Positions 45,992 through 55,928 of a DNA stretch of 64,000 bases are shown here, piece after piece. Under the pieces are notes generated by a model. The model made no database searches. It was not told where the DNA came from and saw only the letters and a list, made by a program, of their open reading frames with translations. The position numbers and the translations under genes were made by a program. The number at the start of each line of letters is the position of its first letter. Position 1 is the first letter of the stretch. Origin of the DNA: a virus; the IMG/VR virus record IMGVR_UViG_3300014494_000005, positions 62,001 to 126,000 of that record, one strand, 5' to 3'.

Positions 45992-47128
45992 TTATATGGT
46001 TGTATTAATTAAATTTATAATATTATTTATTTTATTACAAACAATGTTAATTTGATTGTCAATATCTTTAAGAAATTCTTTTTCATTAATTCTTATAATA
46101 TGACAATTGTGCTTTTCTTTAAGAAAATTTTCTCTAATTAAATCACGTTCTTTTTGTTTTGTTTCGTTATGACTAATTTCATCCCATTCAATACAAATAT
46201 TATATTTTTCAATATATCCATCAACCCAATATCTTATAAATTTCTTTTCACCGCCATTTAATGCATGTTGTATTGGTAAACCCAATTTTTCTGAAATTAT
46301 ATCTAAATAAATTATTGAATTTGCATTATATTTGGGAGCGTGTTTTAGCCATAATTCACCATATCTTTCAATCATTGTGTTTTTTGCTTTTTCAGAATAT
46401 TTTTTATTCATAGTAATATTTTCAACACCGTATTTTTTAAGATTGGTTTGTTTTATCTTTTCTCTTACTTCTTTATTTTGTAGCGTATATTCACAGCCAT
46501 ATCTTTTTAAATTAGTTTGTTTTGTTTTTTCTTTAATTTCATTAGAATTAACTGGATTTTTATATCCATATCTTTCCAAATTGGTTTTTTCTGATTTTTC
46601 TTTAAATTCTTTAGTATTAAAAAAGTAATTAACACCATATTTTTTCAAATCATTTTGTTTTTTCTTTTCTTTAATTATATTAGATTGTGAATTATGTTTA
46701 CAACCAAATTTTTTTATAGTCGTTTCTTTTATTTTATTTTTGGTGTCTTCACATAATAAATTTGTTGTAACACCAAATTTTTTTAAACACGTTTGTCTTG
46801 TTTTTTGTTTAATTTCATCTGAATTAACTGGATTTTTATATCCATATTTTTTTAAATTTGTTTCATAATATTTATTAATTGAACATTTGTCTGAACATCC
46901 GTAATAACCACCAGATTTAATATTTTTATTATAAACCTTATATGTTAAATATTTTTCTTTTCCACATATATCACATTTAACATGAACCATACAATGACTT
47001 CCATTTTTTAAATCAGAAACTTTAATTAAAATTTTATTATTAATTTTTGTAAAAACATAACCTTTATTTTGATAATATTTTTTATTACTTGCATGCCATA
47101 TTGTTTCAACAAATTCATCCAATATCAT
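45992..47128 (-). CDS. KYGV-repeat putative homing endonuclease (copy B)
   Basis: 378 aa. It shares with copy A the tandem KKYGVExxxNxxEVxEKxKxT repeats and an almost identical C-terminal third (IQHALNGGEKKFIRYWVDGY, ICIEWDE, KEKHNCHIIRINEKEFLKDI). The N-terminus differs and holds a zinc-ribbon-like CDICGKEKYLTY...GYYGCSDKC. DNA similarity extends over several hundred bases. It is upstream of the polymerase operon, a typical place for a mobile endonuclease near an essential gene. Confidence 0.65.
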   Translation of the reverse strand: MILDEFVETIWHASNKKYYQNKGYVFTKINNKILIKVSDLKNGSHCMVHVKCDICGKEKYLTYKVYNKNIKSGGYYGCSDKCSINKYYETNLKKYGYKNPVNSDEIKQKTRQTCLKKFGVTTNLLCEDTKNKIKETTIKKFGCKHNSQSNIIKEKKKQNDLKKYGVNYFFNTKEFKEKSEKTNLERYGYKNPVNSNEIKEKTKQTNLKRYGCEYTLQNKEVREKIKQTNLKKYGVENITMNKKYSEKAKNTMIERYGELWLKHAPKYNANSIIYLDIISEKLGLPIQHALNGGEKKFIRYWVDGYIEKYNICIEWDEISHNETKQKERDLIRENFLKEKHNCHIIRINEKEFLKDIDNQINIVCNKINNIINLINTTI

Positions 47129-47149
47129 TTCATATTTATTAACATAGTA

Positions 47150-47314
47150 TTATTTTTTTATTTCAATTTTACCTTCAATATCTTTTTCCATGAAAAACCT
47201 TAATCTTTTGGAAAGTGATAAGCCATTGTCATCACAAAATTTTTTATATTTTTCAGATAAAACTTTCGATATTTTAATCGTAATTGTATCAACTAATATT
47301 TTTTCTCTTTTCAT
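47150..47314 (-). CDS. 54-aa ribbon-helix-helix-like protein
   Basis: A short ORF from the ATG at 47314. The N-terminal strand KILVDTITIKIS and two helices (VLSEKYKKFCDDNG, LSLSKRLRFFMEKDI) fit a CopG-type ribbon-helix-helix DNA-binding protein. The promoter motif lies 19 bases upstream, supporting a real gene although it is very short. It probably regulates the polymerase region or itself. Confidence 0.62.
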   Translation of the reverse strand: MKREKILVDTITIKISKVLSEKYKKFCDDNGLSLSKRLRFFMEKDIEGKIEIKK

Positions 47315-47333
47315 ATTACTACTTATCTTTATA

Positions 47334-47342
47334 TATAAATAC
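47334..47342 (-). promoter_or_regulatory. Putative phage promoter element GTATTTATA
   Basis: Lies 19 bases upstream of the 54-aa ribbon-helix-helix gene. Confidence 0.55.
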
Positions 47343-47362
47343 TTTTAATTTTTAAAATAATT

Positions 47363-49156
47363 CTATTTTTTATGTTTATTTTTAATAATTTCGATTAAAT
47401 CATTAATAATACTTTGATTAATGTCTGATTCGGATTTTTTCCCATCAATTACCATTGAAAGTTCTTGATGTTTCTTTTCACATAAATCGAAAACGTATTC
47501 ATCTATAGTATCTTTATATACAAAAAAATATGCATTAACTGCATTGCGCTGATTTATGCGATAAATTCGAAAAACTATCTGGTCCATATCAGAAGGTGTC
47601 CACGGTACTGTAATAATACCAATCTTATTTGCTGCTGTTAATGTAAGTCCTTCAGAAATTGTACTTTGAGAACCCAATAATAATTTGGTTTTTCCATTTT
47701 CATCTTGAAAATCTCTAACAATTTCGGCTCTTTCAGTATCAGAAACATCTCCAATATGAAGTTTTGATATTTCAGGATATTTATCATGTAATTCATGTAA
47801 ACTTTTTTTGAAAAAATCTACAATTACTAATTTATCGCCACATTCTAAAATTGAATCTATTAATTCTCTCACACTATTTGTTTTCAAATGACTAGTATAT
47901 TCTCGTAACTTACTTAATATTGCTAATGGATGTATGATTTTTTTATCATTAAACTCATTAATTGTTCCATCTTCTAATTCATAATATATTTCATATTCTT
48001 TAGGTGTCATTTCAAGAACTATTTTTTGTACTGTTTTCTCTGGCAAATCGAGAAGCATTTCTTCAAGTTTTTTTCTGTATGTAAATGGGCTTATTTTATT
48101 AAATAATTCTTCGAATTTTGTTAAACTAATATCTGTTTCCCAACCAAAGCCATCAATATTATACGACATTCCACAATAAATTTTATAAAATTTATCTTTT
48201 GTTGGAAATTCTAATGGTGAAATTTGATGTAACACGCTATATAACTGATATGCGTGCGATTTTGCTGGAGTCCCGGACATAAAAATTTTTGATATTTTTC
48301 CATCATTAAAAATATCGTCTTTAAATAATCTTTTAAACGCTTTATACGTATTTGTTGAGGTTGAAGAAATACGATGACACTCATCTGCAATTAAACAATC
48401 TATTTTACCTATATTTAATTTATCAAACTTATCTTTTACCTTATTAAAATCAGATGAATTAAAATAATCATAATTGAAGATAATGTATTTACTATTTTCA
48501 ATATTACACGTATTTTTTTTACCAACAATAAAAACTTGTGAATTGTTTGAAAATTTTTTTACTTCATTTAAGTAATTGTATTTCAATGAGTTGGGTGTTA
48601 TAACAATTACTTTTTTAAAATCATTCATTTCTACATAACCTATTGAGATTAAAGTTTTTCCTGAACCCATCCCTAGAGCTAATAATGCATTTCTTACTAC
48701 ATTTAAAAACATTATTCCTACAACTTGATGTTTAAATAATGTTATATTTGGTTTTAAATTTTTTTGTACAACATCTATATATTTTTCATAAGTTTCTTCT
48801 AATTCTTGCTTGTATTTAACCCAAAATTCTTTCTTAATATTTAATTCGGCAATAAATTTACGTTTCTCTGCTTCAGCAATTTCAAGTTTTTGTATTTGTT
48901 GAATGAAAATATTTCGACTATCATCATTACCAAAGTCAAAATGAATTTTATTTGAACCTTTATATTTTTTGATTAAAGAAAATAATGACATTGTAGTTAC
49001 TTCCCATACCATCATACCAGCATTCCATTTACGAGTTTCTTCAGGTAATGATTTAAGATTATTTATTAATCCTTCATTATATTGAAACCTAAGATAATAT
49101 GCTTGTCTTTTAGAAATTCTTTCACAACAAACTATGAATGGGGGTAGTGATTGCAT
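47363..49156 (-). CDS. SNF2-family DEXH helicase/ATPase
   Basis: 597 aa from the ATG at 49156; a TTG at 49180 would add 8 residues. Walker A is GMGSGKT (162), Walker B DECH (258), motif III SGTPAKSHAYQLYSVL, and the C-terminal lobe has the SNF2 signature GSQSTISEGLTLTAANKIGI then QIVFRIYRINQRN. The N-terminal 100 residues resemble the HARP-like region of SMARCAL1-type annealing helicases (weak). It may remodel forks or branched DNA, like T4 UvsW or Dda. Confidence 0.85.
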   Translation of the reverse strand: MQSLPPFIVCCERISKRQAYYLRFQYNEGLINNLKSLPEETRKWNAGMMVWEVTTMSLFSLIKKYKGSNKIHFDFGNDDSRNIFIQQIQKLEIAEAEKRKFIAELNIKKEFWVKYKQELEETYEKYIDVVQKNLKPNITLFKHQVVGIMFLNVVRNALLALGMGSGKTLISIGYVEMNDFKKVIVITPNSLKYNYLNEVKKFSNNSQVFIVGKKNTCNIENSKYIIFNYDYFNSSDFNKVKDKFDKLNIGKIDCLIADECHRISSTSTNTYKAFKRLFKDDIFNDGKISKIFMSGTPAKSHAYQLYSVLHQISPLEFPTKDKFYKIYCGMSYNIDGFGWETDISLTKFEELFNKISPFTYRKKLEEMLLDLPEKTVQKIVLEMTPKEYEIYYELEDGTINEFNDKKIIHPLAILSKLREYTSHLKTNSVRELIDSILECGDKLVIVDFFKKSLHELHDKYPEISKLHIGDVSDTERAEIVRDFQDENGKTKLLLGSQSTISEGLTLTAANKIGIITVPWTPSDMDQIVFRIYRINQRNAVNAYFFVYKDTIDEYVFDLCEKKHQELSMVIDGKKSESDINQSIINDLIEIIKNKHKK

Positions 49157-49215
49157 ATAACTTTTTGACTTTACATGCAAAGATAATTAAAAAAATTTAA
49201 ATGTCAATTAATATT

Positions 49216-49638
49216 TTAAATTACTGTGGTTTTTGTAATACTATTAGATATTATAACATTTATATATCCATTAACAGGTAATGTTATTTTACCGCAACCG
49301 CCCTCATTTCCAGATGAAATAAAGTCTAATTTAAATTCCATTTTATAATTACCTGCTTTTCTTGTATCTCTTAACTTAAACCTATATGTTAATGTATATT
49401 TTTCTTCTGCAGGAAAATCTGGTCTATCATTATTAACAACAAGATTTGCTGGTGCGTTAGCAATTCGATATAATCCATTTTCATCAATCATTGATACAGT
49501 AACTGCAACATTTTCTAACATATCTGCAGTAATATCATATTGTTCTAATGTATGTTGAATTAATGGATATTTTAATTCAGGAAGTGTGCTATCTTTCTTA
49601 ATAAAAAAATTATTAATATTAAATGTTGAATAGTCCAT
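49216..49638 (-). CDS. Putative virion structural protein
   Basis: 140 aa with strong beta alternation and a central segment YTLTYRFKLRDTRKAGNYKM followed by EFKLDFISSG, like an immunoglobulin- or carbohydrate-like sandwich. It is packed between the holin-like gene and the helicase gene with a 2-base gap from the holin. Context suggests a tail-associated protein; no family is recognised. Confidence 0.5.
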   Translation of the reverse strand: MDYSTFNINNFFIKKDSTLPELKYPLIQHTLEQYDITADMLENVAVTVSMIDENGLYRIANAPANLVVNNDRPDFPAEEKYTLTYRFKLRDTRKAGNYKMEFKLDFISSGNEGGCGKITLPVNGYINVIISNSITKTTVI

Positions 49639-49640
49639 TT

Positions 49641-49952
49641 TTATTTATCAGTTTTAGTACTACTATCAGTATTGTCTATATTATTTATTTTATTATCTAT
49701 CAACTTACCGTCATTTTCAATTGTTTTCGCTTTGTTTTTACCATAAATAACACTACCTAAAAATAATGAATTAGCACCAATTACTGCTGCAATTTCAACT
49801 CCAGTATATTTAATAATATGAATTGCGAACTTTATATCTATAGTAAGTAATCCAGTTAATGTAGTTAATGCAGTTAATATAAATATTAATCTCATACTAC
49901 TTTCAGAACCACTACCTCTAAAAAAATTTGCAATAAAATTAGTTAATTTCAT
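49641..49952 (-). CDS. Holin-like small membrane protein
   Basis: 103 aa with two predicted membrane segments (MRLIFILTALTTLTGLLTID and VEIAAVIGANSLFLGSVIYG) and a polar charged C-terminus. An N-terminal SESSMRLIF pattern is common in phage holins. It would form the membrane hole at lysis. It has its own promoter motif 15 bases upstream. No endolysin was recognised nearby. Confidence 0.55.
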   Translation of the reverse strand: MKLTNFIANFFRGSGSESSMRLIFILTALTTLTGLLTIDIKFAIHIIKYTGVEIAAVIGANSLFLGSVIYGKNKAKTIENDGKLIDNKINNIDNTDSSTKTDK

Positions 49953-49967
49953 GATTATATTTTTAAT

Positions 49968-49976
49968 TATAAATAC
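49968..49976 (-). promoter_or_regulatory. Putative phage promoter element GTATTTATA
   Basis: Lies 15 bases upstream of the holin-like gene. Confidence 0.55.
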
Positions 49977-49988
49977 TAATATTTTATT

Positions 49989-50660
49989 TTAAAAAAATGA
50001 AACTTCACAATAAGTAATAACAATTTTTCCACTTGCTCCTGTACCACCAATTGATGTTCCACCCGTATATGCTCTAATAGCACCACCACCTCCACCACCC
50101 GGAGCAGTACCCGGATAACCATTTGAACTAGGTAATGTTATAGTACCATTTCCACCTGCACCACCACCAGCTACTCCTCCAGTACCACCTGAAGCCATAA
50201 TTGCGTTTCCACCAGCATTTTTATTTCCAGCAGCACCGCCACCTCCACCACCTCTTGGAGCACCAAGAATACCACCCGGATAACTATTTGCACCATTTCC
50301 ACCATTATATTTTATAGTTCCTGTACCACTACTTGCTTGTCCACCTTGTGTACCTCCCGTACTATCAAGTATTACTCCTGTACCACCTTTTGCAACAACA
50401 GTAGTAACATTAAAACTACTATCACCACCATTTATACCTGCAGCACCACCACTTCCAACTATAATAGTATAACCAGAACCGGGAATAACATTAACAAAAC
50501 CACTTGAATATGCACCACCACCTGCTCCACCACCACCATATGTAATAGTTGTCTTTGTTGCACCACCACCACCAGCACCCCAACATTCAACTCTTATTTG
50601 TGTTAGATATAATGGACATGTCCAAATAAAAGTACCTGATGTATTATATGTTATAACCAT
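49989..50660 (-). CDS. Glycine-rich tail adhesin
   Basis: 223 aa with long Gly-rich runs (WGAGGGGAT, GGGGAGGGAY, GGGGGGAAGNKNAGG, GGGGGGAIRAYTGG). The start VITYNTSGTFIWTCP and the WGAGGGG signature match the glycine-rich domain of phage proteins such as the Salmonella phage S16 gp38-type adhesin, where Gly runs form polyglycine-II helices at the fibre tip. Its position beside the giant fibre supports receptor binding. Confidence 0.7.
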   Translation of the reverse strand: MVITYNTSGTFIWTCPLYLTQIRVECWGAGGGGATKTTITYGGGGAGGGAYSSGFVNVIPGSGYTIIVGSGGAAGINGGDSSFNVTTVVAKGGTGVILDSTGGTQGGQASSGTGTIKYNGGNGANSYPGGILGAPRGGGGGGAAGNKNAGGNAIMASGGTGGVAGGGAGGNGTITLPSSNGYPGTAPGGGGGGAIRAYTGGTSIGGTGASGKIVITYCEVSFF

Positions 50661-50662
50661 TA

Positions 50663-53600
50663 TTATATATTTAATCCTACTAAATAACCATCATAAGTAT
50701 TACTTGATGTACTAAAGAAACCCAATACATCACGTTTACTTGCTGTTGTTGTTAATATTGGAGCAGTACCACCTGCCCATCTAATTGTACTAAACCAAGT
50801 AACTGTACGTCCACCAACACCATCTTGTGTAATATGTACAAAAAATTTTAATCCGTTTGTTGCGTTAGATACTGCAATTGTTATATTTCCTGCTGGCATT
50901 GTAATTTGATGATTCATTACCCTTGCATCAATAGTAACAGTAGCACCTGTACCGGGTGTATAACCACTATAACTTATTAATGATATTTTATTTGTATCAC
51001 TTGGATGTACATGGTCTTGTCTTGACCAATATGTTGAACTACCACTTGTTGCTGTACTATCCATTAATGGAAGTGCAGTACTACCTTGTTTGATATACCA
51101 TGCTGTTGTTGCAATACAAGTACTATTATTATTTACTGCAGGAGTAGGAGCGAATGCACTTGTTCCACCAGAAATCAATGGACTTTTTATACATGATGTA
51201 CCGCAAACAATAGGTGAACATACTCTTGTACTACCTGTTATTATTGGTGAACATATATAAGTACTTGCATTAATATTACCAGTTACAGATAAAGTACTAC
51301 CATTAAAAGTCATATTAGGTTGTGAACATATACAACTCATATTAACATATGTACCAACACCATTAGCAGTAGTACCTACCCAACAGAAAGGAACTGATGC
51401 TGCTTGATTACACCAACAACCTGTTCCATCTGCTGCCGAAGTTAAAACTTTTCCTATACCAGCACCTGTTTTTATTCTAATAACTGATGTTATCATACAA
51501 GTTGAACCTGATATAATAGCACCACTTACACATGAAGTACCACATACTATTGGAGAACATACTCTTGTTGAACCTGTTATTATAGTTCCTTTTACTGTAC
51601 CTGTTGAACATAATAATGCTGTTTGAACACATGAAGTACCACATACTATTGGAGAACATACTCTTGTTGAACCTGTTATTATAGTTCCTTTTAATGTACC
51701 ACTCATTGTACCACCACTTGTAAATAATTTACTTGTATCACTTGGATGTGTATGGTCTTGTTTTGCCCATAATGTTGAAGTACCAACTGTAGCAGTACCA
51801 TCCATTAAAGGCATTGCTGTTGCACATTGACCAATATACCATGCACTATTTATTACACAATTACTATTATCATTTGTTGCTGGTGTACATACATTAACTA
51901 CACCTGTAAATGTCACGCCACTTATATTTGCTTTTTTATTTAATATTGCATTTGTTGTTCCAGTATAACCACTTACAAATGACTTTGAAGCAAAAGTATT
52001 AGGTGCTGTTGTTCCAGTATAACCACTTACAAATGACTTTGAAGCAAAAGTATTAGGTGCTGTTATTCCAGTATAACCACTTACAAATGATTTACTTGCA
52101 TATGTTGCAGGTGCTGTTGTACCAGTATATGTTTGATATATACTTGTATTTAATTTACTTGTTAAAGTAGTACTAAGTGTACCACTATTAACATTTACAT
52201 TAAAACTATTACCTGACCAACAAATACTGTTTCCTGCAAGACTTGAACCATTTAAATTAATAACACCAGTACTATATTGTAAACCAATTCCTGCAATGGC
52301 TGAATTTACATATAAACCACTTACATCACTACATAAACTTGAATTGCTTGCTAATTTAACTGCAATATTATAGTTTCCACCTACTGATGTAACACAAATA
52401 CCATTACCACTAACAGTACCTTGGGTAGAATTGAATAATACAAATGTTAAAGGTGTAATTCCAATATAAATTGGGTTAGGTGTTGTGAGAATCCATGAAG
52501 TATTTTTATTGGTTGCACCACTGATAACTGACATATAAGCACCTGAAACAACATCACCAAAAACTGAGCCATTAAAATCTGATGCACGACCCCAATTGGT
52601 TGTTGATGCGGTATAAACACCATTTGTAGCACCACTTGCTTGATTTTTAACTAAAACTCTCATACCTATGGTAAGTTGAACACCACCAATTATTGTTAAA
52701 CCTGAAAGTGTTACAGGACCTGTTGTTGCTACTTCAACAGCAGCATGTACTTGTAAACCTGTTGCAACTGTATCAACATATGCTCTTGAAACCAAAGAAT
52801 TTGAACTGAAAGTACTACTATAATCATTATTATATTCAAAACCTCTTGGTATTGCTCTACTATCAGTAATTGTTACTTGAGTATTACTTAATTGAAAACG
52901 TATTGCTTCTGTACCATCACTTGTCATACCTTTTATAGAAATAGTACCACCACTGCTATAAAATTCCATACCACAACCATTTTTATCATATATTTGAGCA
53001 CCACATGAACTTGCAATATTAATTCTTCTACTTTGTAAACAAAAATCTTGATTTCCACAAATTATTATTGGTGCAGTTAATATACCACCAAGGCAAATAT
53101 TATGATTATCATATTTACAAATACCATTTGTTGCGCCAGTAATTACTTTAACGATTGCTGGTTGTGTACTACCAGTATATGCATTAAAATCACATGTTTT
53201 GAATAAAGTGTTGTTATTAGTACCACCGGAATTTAATATAAAATTACATAAATTTATATTATTTAAACAAGTACTTACTGGTAATTCTGGATTTCCAGTA
53301 AATATTGGACTTTCAAGAGATGAGAATGTTTTTCTTATTGTACTACCAGTTATAGTAAAATAAAAATTATAACCATCAAATTCAACTGCCCCCACTTCTG
53401 GACTACTAAGTAATGAACCACTTGTAAATTTAAGTGGTGCATTTGTTATAGTACCTGCTTTCAAATGTATAACAGCAGTTGGTACTATGCCAAAACCTGT
53501 GTTTCCAACAGCAGTAATTCTTACCTTTTCAGTCGGAACTGAATTAGTTGCAGTGTTAAATAATATATCACCATTATATGAACCAAGTAAACCATTACCT

Positions 53601-55840
53601 GTATATTGTGATATAATTGAGTTTACTGTTGCACCAGTATTAGCAATACGTGCTCTGAACCAAACGTGTCCAATTTCGTCACCATTTTGTACTCCACATA
53701 CTGAACATAAAGTACCTCTCGTCTTAACAATTGCTAAACCAGTACCAATCGCATCATTTGAACTTAATTTTATTCTTAAATCAGCAGCATTAGCATTATT
53801 GGAATCCATTTCAATAAGACTCTGACTACCAACAGCAACATCAAGAAAATTTGCTTCATTGATTTGAAATTTATTTAGTCTTGTTATTACGCCACCACCA
53901 ATATTTACACGACCTAAACTATCAACATACATATGTGGAACAGTATCATTTGGTGAAGACATTATTGCAAATCTATAATTACCACCACGAGCAAAACTAT
54001 TTGCAATAGGAGCAATGATTGGATTTGTTGTTGTTCTTATTCGTATCCAATATAAATAATTTTCATCTCCCGGTAAGTCAGACAAATCATCTTGAATCCA
54101 ATTTGTCATTAATGTACTATCCCATGATAATGAACCACTTTGTGTTAAATTTTTTGTACAATCTATATAATTATTATTAAAATTATTAATATCAACCCAC
54201 ATACTACCTGTCCAATATTCTGTAACTAAAATAATACCTGAAGCAATATTTAACATATTTACATAGATACTATCTATTTTAACTTGTGTTCCAAAATAAA
54301 TAGCATTAACAGTAGTACCAGAATTAAATATAATAACATCACCACCTAAAGTACTACTATTTGCTTCTGCAGTTATATTATTATAAATAATAGGATTTGC
54401 AGTATAATCTAATGTTTGTTGAACATCAGTAAAACCAACAGTTGATACAACAAAAGTTCCAATTGGTAATTGTCCAAAAGCGGCAAAAATAAATGTTGTT
54501 CCTAAACCATGTCCAGTAATATTTTTAAATTGAACTGTAATACCAGCATAAATTAATGTTGCACCAGTTGTACAACCGCTACTTATTGACCAAGCACTAA
54601 AAGTTTGTCCTTGGTCAATACTTATTTTCCATCTAAAAGTATCTGTTGTACCAGTAATACTATCAATTTCAAACTCAAAAATACTTATATAATTTCGAGT
54701 ATATATTCCACCAATCGATATATCATTTGGACCACCTATTACTAATGCAGCATGACTATTCATAATATTACTTGGGCTATTGACACCAAATCTACCAGTT
54801 TCTGAAATCACTATTGGACTATTATTATCGTCAATATTATAAAGATACCAAAATTTTGCATTTTCATCTCTATAAGTTTCTGCAAGCCATTTAGCAACGC
54901 CATTTTCTGCCCATTGAACATTTTTATCAACATCTAAAGAACCGTCTATAATAAGCGCATTAGTTTCAGTACCAATTAAATCACCAATAGTATCTATTCC
55001 ATATGCATGTACAAGACCTTTTGGTGTTATTGTTCCAAAACCAGTTAATCCACTTATTGTATTTATTGTAATAATTGGCGTTATACCATCTGCTTTATTA
55101 ATTGTAATGGCAGATACTGTGTCACCAGTTGGTCTAATTTTACTTGAAACTAAACCCCCATTAAAACTACTTTCAATATTTGTACTAGCATTAATTTCAG
55201 TAACTTGTTGCAAACCTGTTGAACCAGTATAATTATTAATTTGAGTCTTATTGTAATAATTTGTAGGTAATGTAGTACCAGTAAAGTTATTAAAATTAAT
55301 TATATTTAATTTAGTTCCAATTAATGTATTTGTTTTACCAGTATAGCTATTAATTTGTGCTTTATTATAATAAAATGTTGGTAATGTAGTACCCGTAAAG
55401 TTATTAAAAACACTGACATCTACTTTAGTATTTAAATCAGTAAGATACGCTAAAGTACCATCCGAATTTTGAATAGTTAAATTTCTAAAATTATTTGTAC
55501 TAATACCTGATGTAATAAACATTACACCTTTAGCATTATCTACACTATCATATATTTGAAAATTATTTGATTTAAAATAATCAGGTGTATCACCAAGAAA
55601 TTTCCAACTACTACCATTACTAAAATAAAATCCAGATGATTTTCTATTAGCAACATAAGTGCCACTACCACTTCTAACAACATAAATTTTACCACTTGAC
55701 GTACCTGCAGCAGGTAAATCTGTATATAAATTTACTTGTGGATATGTTGAACCTGTTGTTGGTGTACTTCCGCTACCACTGAAATTACCATTAAATAAAA
55801 ATATGTTTCCAGATAACAAATCTACTGTGAAAGTTGCCAT
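50663..55840 (-). CDS. Giant tail fibre protein
   Basis: 1725 aa. The start MATFTVDLLSGNIF at 55840 is chosen because the promoter motif lies 14 bases upstream and a terminator-like hairpin just beyond it; the longer frame to 55990 would overlap another gene. It contains a tail-fibre module (GMRVLVKNQASGATNGVYTA, then NWGRASDFNG and TNKNTSWILTT) also found in the 744-aa fibre, a GATNGICKYDNHNICL repeat, three TFASKSFVSGYTGTTAPN repeats and several VCSPIVCGTSCV units. Many cysteines are spaced regularly. It is probably a long, trimeric receptor-binding fibre. Confidence 0.72.
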   Translation of the reverse strand: MATFTVDLLSGNIFLFNGNFSGSGSTPTTGSTYPQVNLYTDLPAAGTSSGKIYVVRSGSGTYVANRKSSGFYFSNGSSWKFLGDTPDYFKSNNFQIYDSVDNAKGVMFITSGISTNNFRNLTIQNSDGTLAYLTDLNTKVDVSVFNNFTGTTLPTFYYNKAQINSYTGKTNTLIGTKLNIINFNNFTGTTLPTNYYNKTQINNYTGSTGLQQVTEINASTNIESSFNGGLVSSKIRPTGDTVSAITINKADGITPIITINTISGLTGFGTITPKGLVHAYGIDTIGDLIGTETNALIIDGSLDVDKNVQWAENGVAKWLAETYRDENAKFWYLYNIDDNNSPIVISETGRFGVNSPSNIMNSHAALVIGGPNDISIGGIYTRNYISIFEFEIDSITGTTDTFRWKISIDQGQTFSAWSISSGCTTGATLIYAGITVQFKNITGHGLGTTFIFAAFGQLPIGTFVVSTVGFTDVQQTLDYTANPIIYNNITAEANSSTLGGDVIIFNSGTTVNAIYFGTQVKIDSIYVNMLNIASGIILVTEYWTGSMWVDINNFNNNYIDCTKNLTQSGSLSWDSTLMTNWIQDDLSDLPGDENYLYWIRIRTTTNPIIAPIANSFARGGNYRFAIMSSPNDTVPHMYVDSLGRVNIGGGVITRLNKFQINEANFLDVAVGSQSLIEMDSNNANAADLRIKLSSNDAIGTGLAIVKTRGTLCSVCGVQNGDEIGHVWFRARIANTGATVNSIISQYTGNGLLGSYNGDILFNTATNSVPTEKVRITAVGNTGFGIVPTAVIHLKAGTITNAPLKFTSGSLLSSPEVGAVEFDGYNFYFTITGSTIRKTFSSLESPIFTGNPELPVSTCLNNINLCNFILNSGGTNNNTLFKTCDFNAYTGSTQPAIVKVITGATNGICKYDNHNICLGGILTAPIIICGNQDFCLQSRRINIASSCGAQIYDKNGCGMEFYSSGGTISIKGMTSDGTEAIRFQLSNTQVTITDSRAIPRGFEYNNDYSSTFSSNSLVSRAYVDTVATGLQVHAAVEVATTGPVTLSGLTIIGGVQLTIGMRVLVKNQASGATNGVYTASTTNWGRASDFNGSVFGDVVSGAYMSVISGATNKNTSWILTTPNPIYIGITPLTFVLFNSTQGTVSGNGICVTSVGGNYNIAVKLASNSSLCSDVSGLYVNSAIAGIGLQYSTGVINLNGSSLAGNSICWSGNSFNVNVNSGTLSTTLTSKLNTSIYQTYTGTTAPATYASKSFVSGYTGITAPNTFASKSFVSGYTGTTAPNTFASKSFVSGYTGTTNAILNKKANISGVTFTGVVNVCTPATNDNSNCVINSAWYIGQCATAMPLMDGTATVGTSTLWAKQDHTHPSDTSKLFTSGGTMSGTLKGTIITGSTRVCSPIVCGTSCVQTALLCSTGTVKGTIITGSTRVCSPIVCGTSCVSGAIISGSTCMITSVIRIKTGAGIGKVLTSAADGTGCWCNQAASVPFCWVGTTANGVGTYVNMSCICSQPNMTFNGSTLSVTGNINASTYICSPIITGSTRVCSPIVCGTSCIKSPLISGGTSAFAPTPAVNNNSTCIATTAWYIKQGSTALPLMDSTATSGSSTYWSRQDHVHPSDTNKISLISYSGYTPGTGATVTIDARVMNHQITMPAGNITIAVSNATNGLKFFVHITQDGVGGRTVTWFSTIRWAGGTAPILTTTASKRDVLGFFSTSSNTYDGYLVGLNI
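51528..51701. repeat. Two 75-bp direct repeats, 99 bp apart
   Basis: Copies at 51528-51602 and 51627-51701 differ by a single base over the stretch I compared. They encode the VCSPIVCGTSCV-type unit of the giant fibre with a period of 33 residues. Confidence 0.85.
51960..52121. repeat. 54-bp tandem repeats, three copies
   Basis: Repeats begin at about 51960, 52014 and 52068. The first two are nearly identical and the third is diverged. They encode 18-residue fibre units (ASKSFVSGYTGTTAPNTF type). Confidence 0.85.
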
Positions 55841-55854
55841 TATAATATCTTTTT

Positions 55855-55863
55855 TATAAATAC
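55855..55863 (-). promoter_or_regulatory. Putative phage promoter element GTATTTATA
   Basis: Lies 14 bases upstream of the chosen start of the giant fibre gene; it decides that start. Confidence 0.6.
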
Positions 55864-55873
55864 TAAATAGATT

Positions 55874-55900
55874 TAAATTGGCTTTTGTTTTTGCCAAAAT
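55874..55900 (-). terminator. Possible hairpin terminator
   Basis: TTGGC and GCCAA form a short stem with a 10-base A/T loop between the 82-aa gene and the fibre promoter. There is no strong T run after it. Confidence 0.45.
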
Positions 55901-55928
55901 AAAAATGATTATTGTATTATATATAATC

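Noticed and set aside
53487-53825. Plus-strand ORF inside the giant fibre gene
   Set aside because: It lies wholly in a well-supported minus-strand fibre frame and shows no domain.
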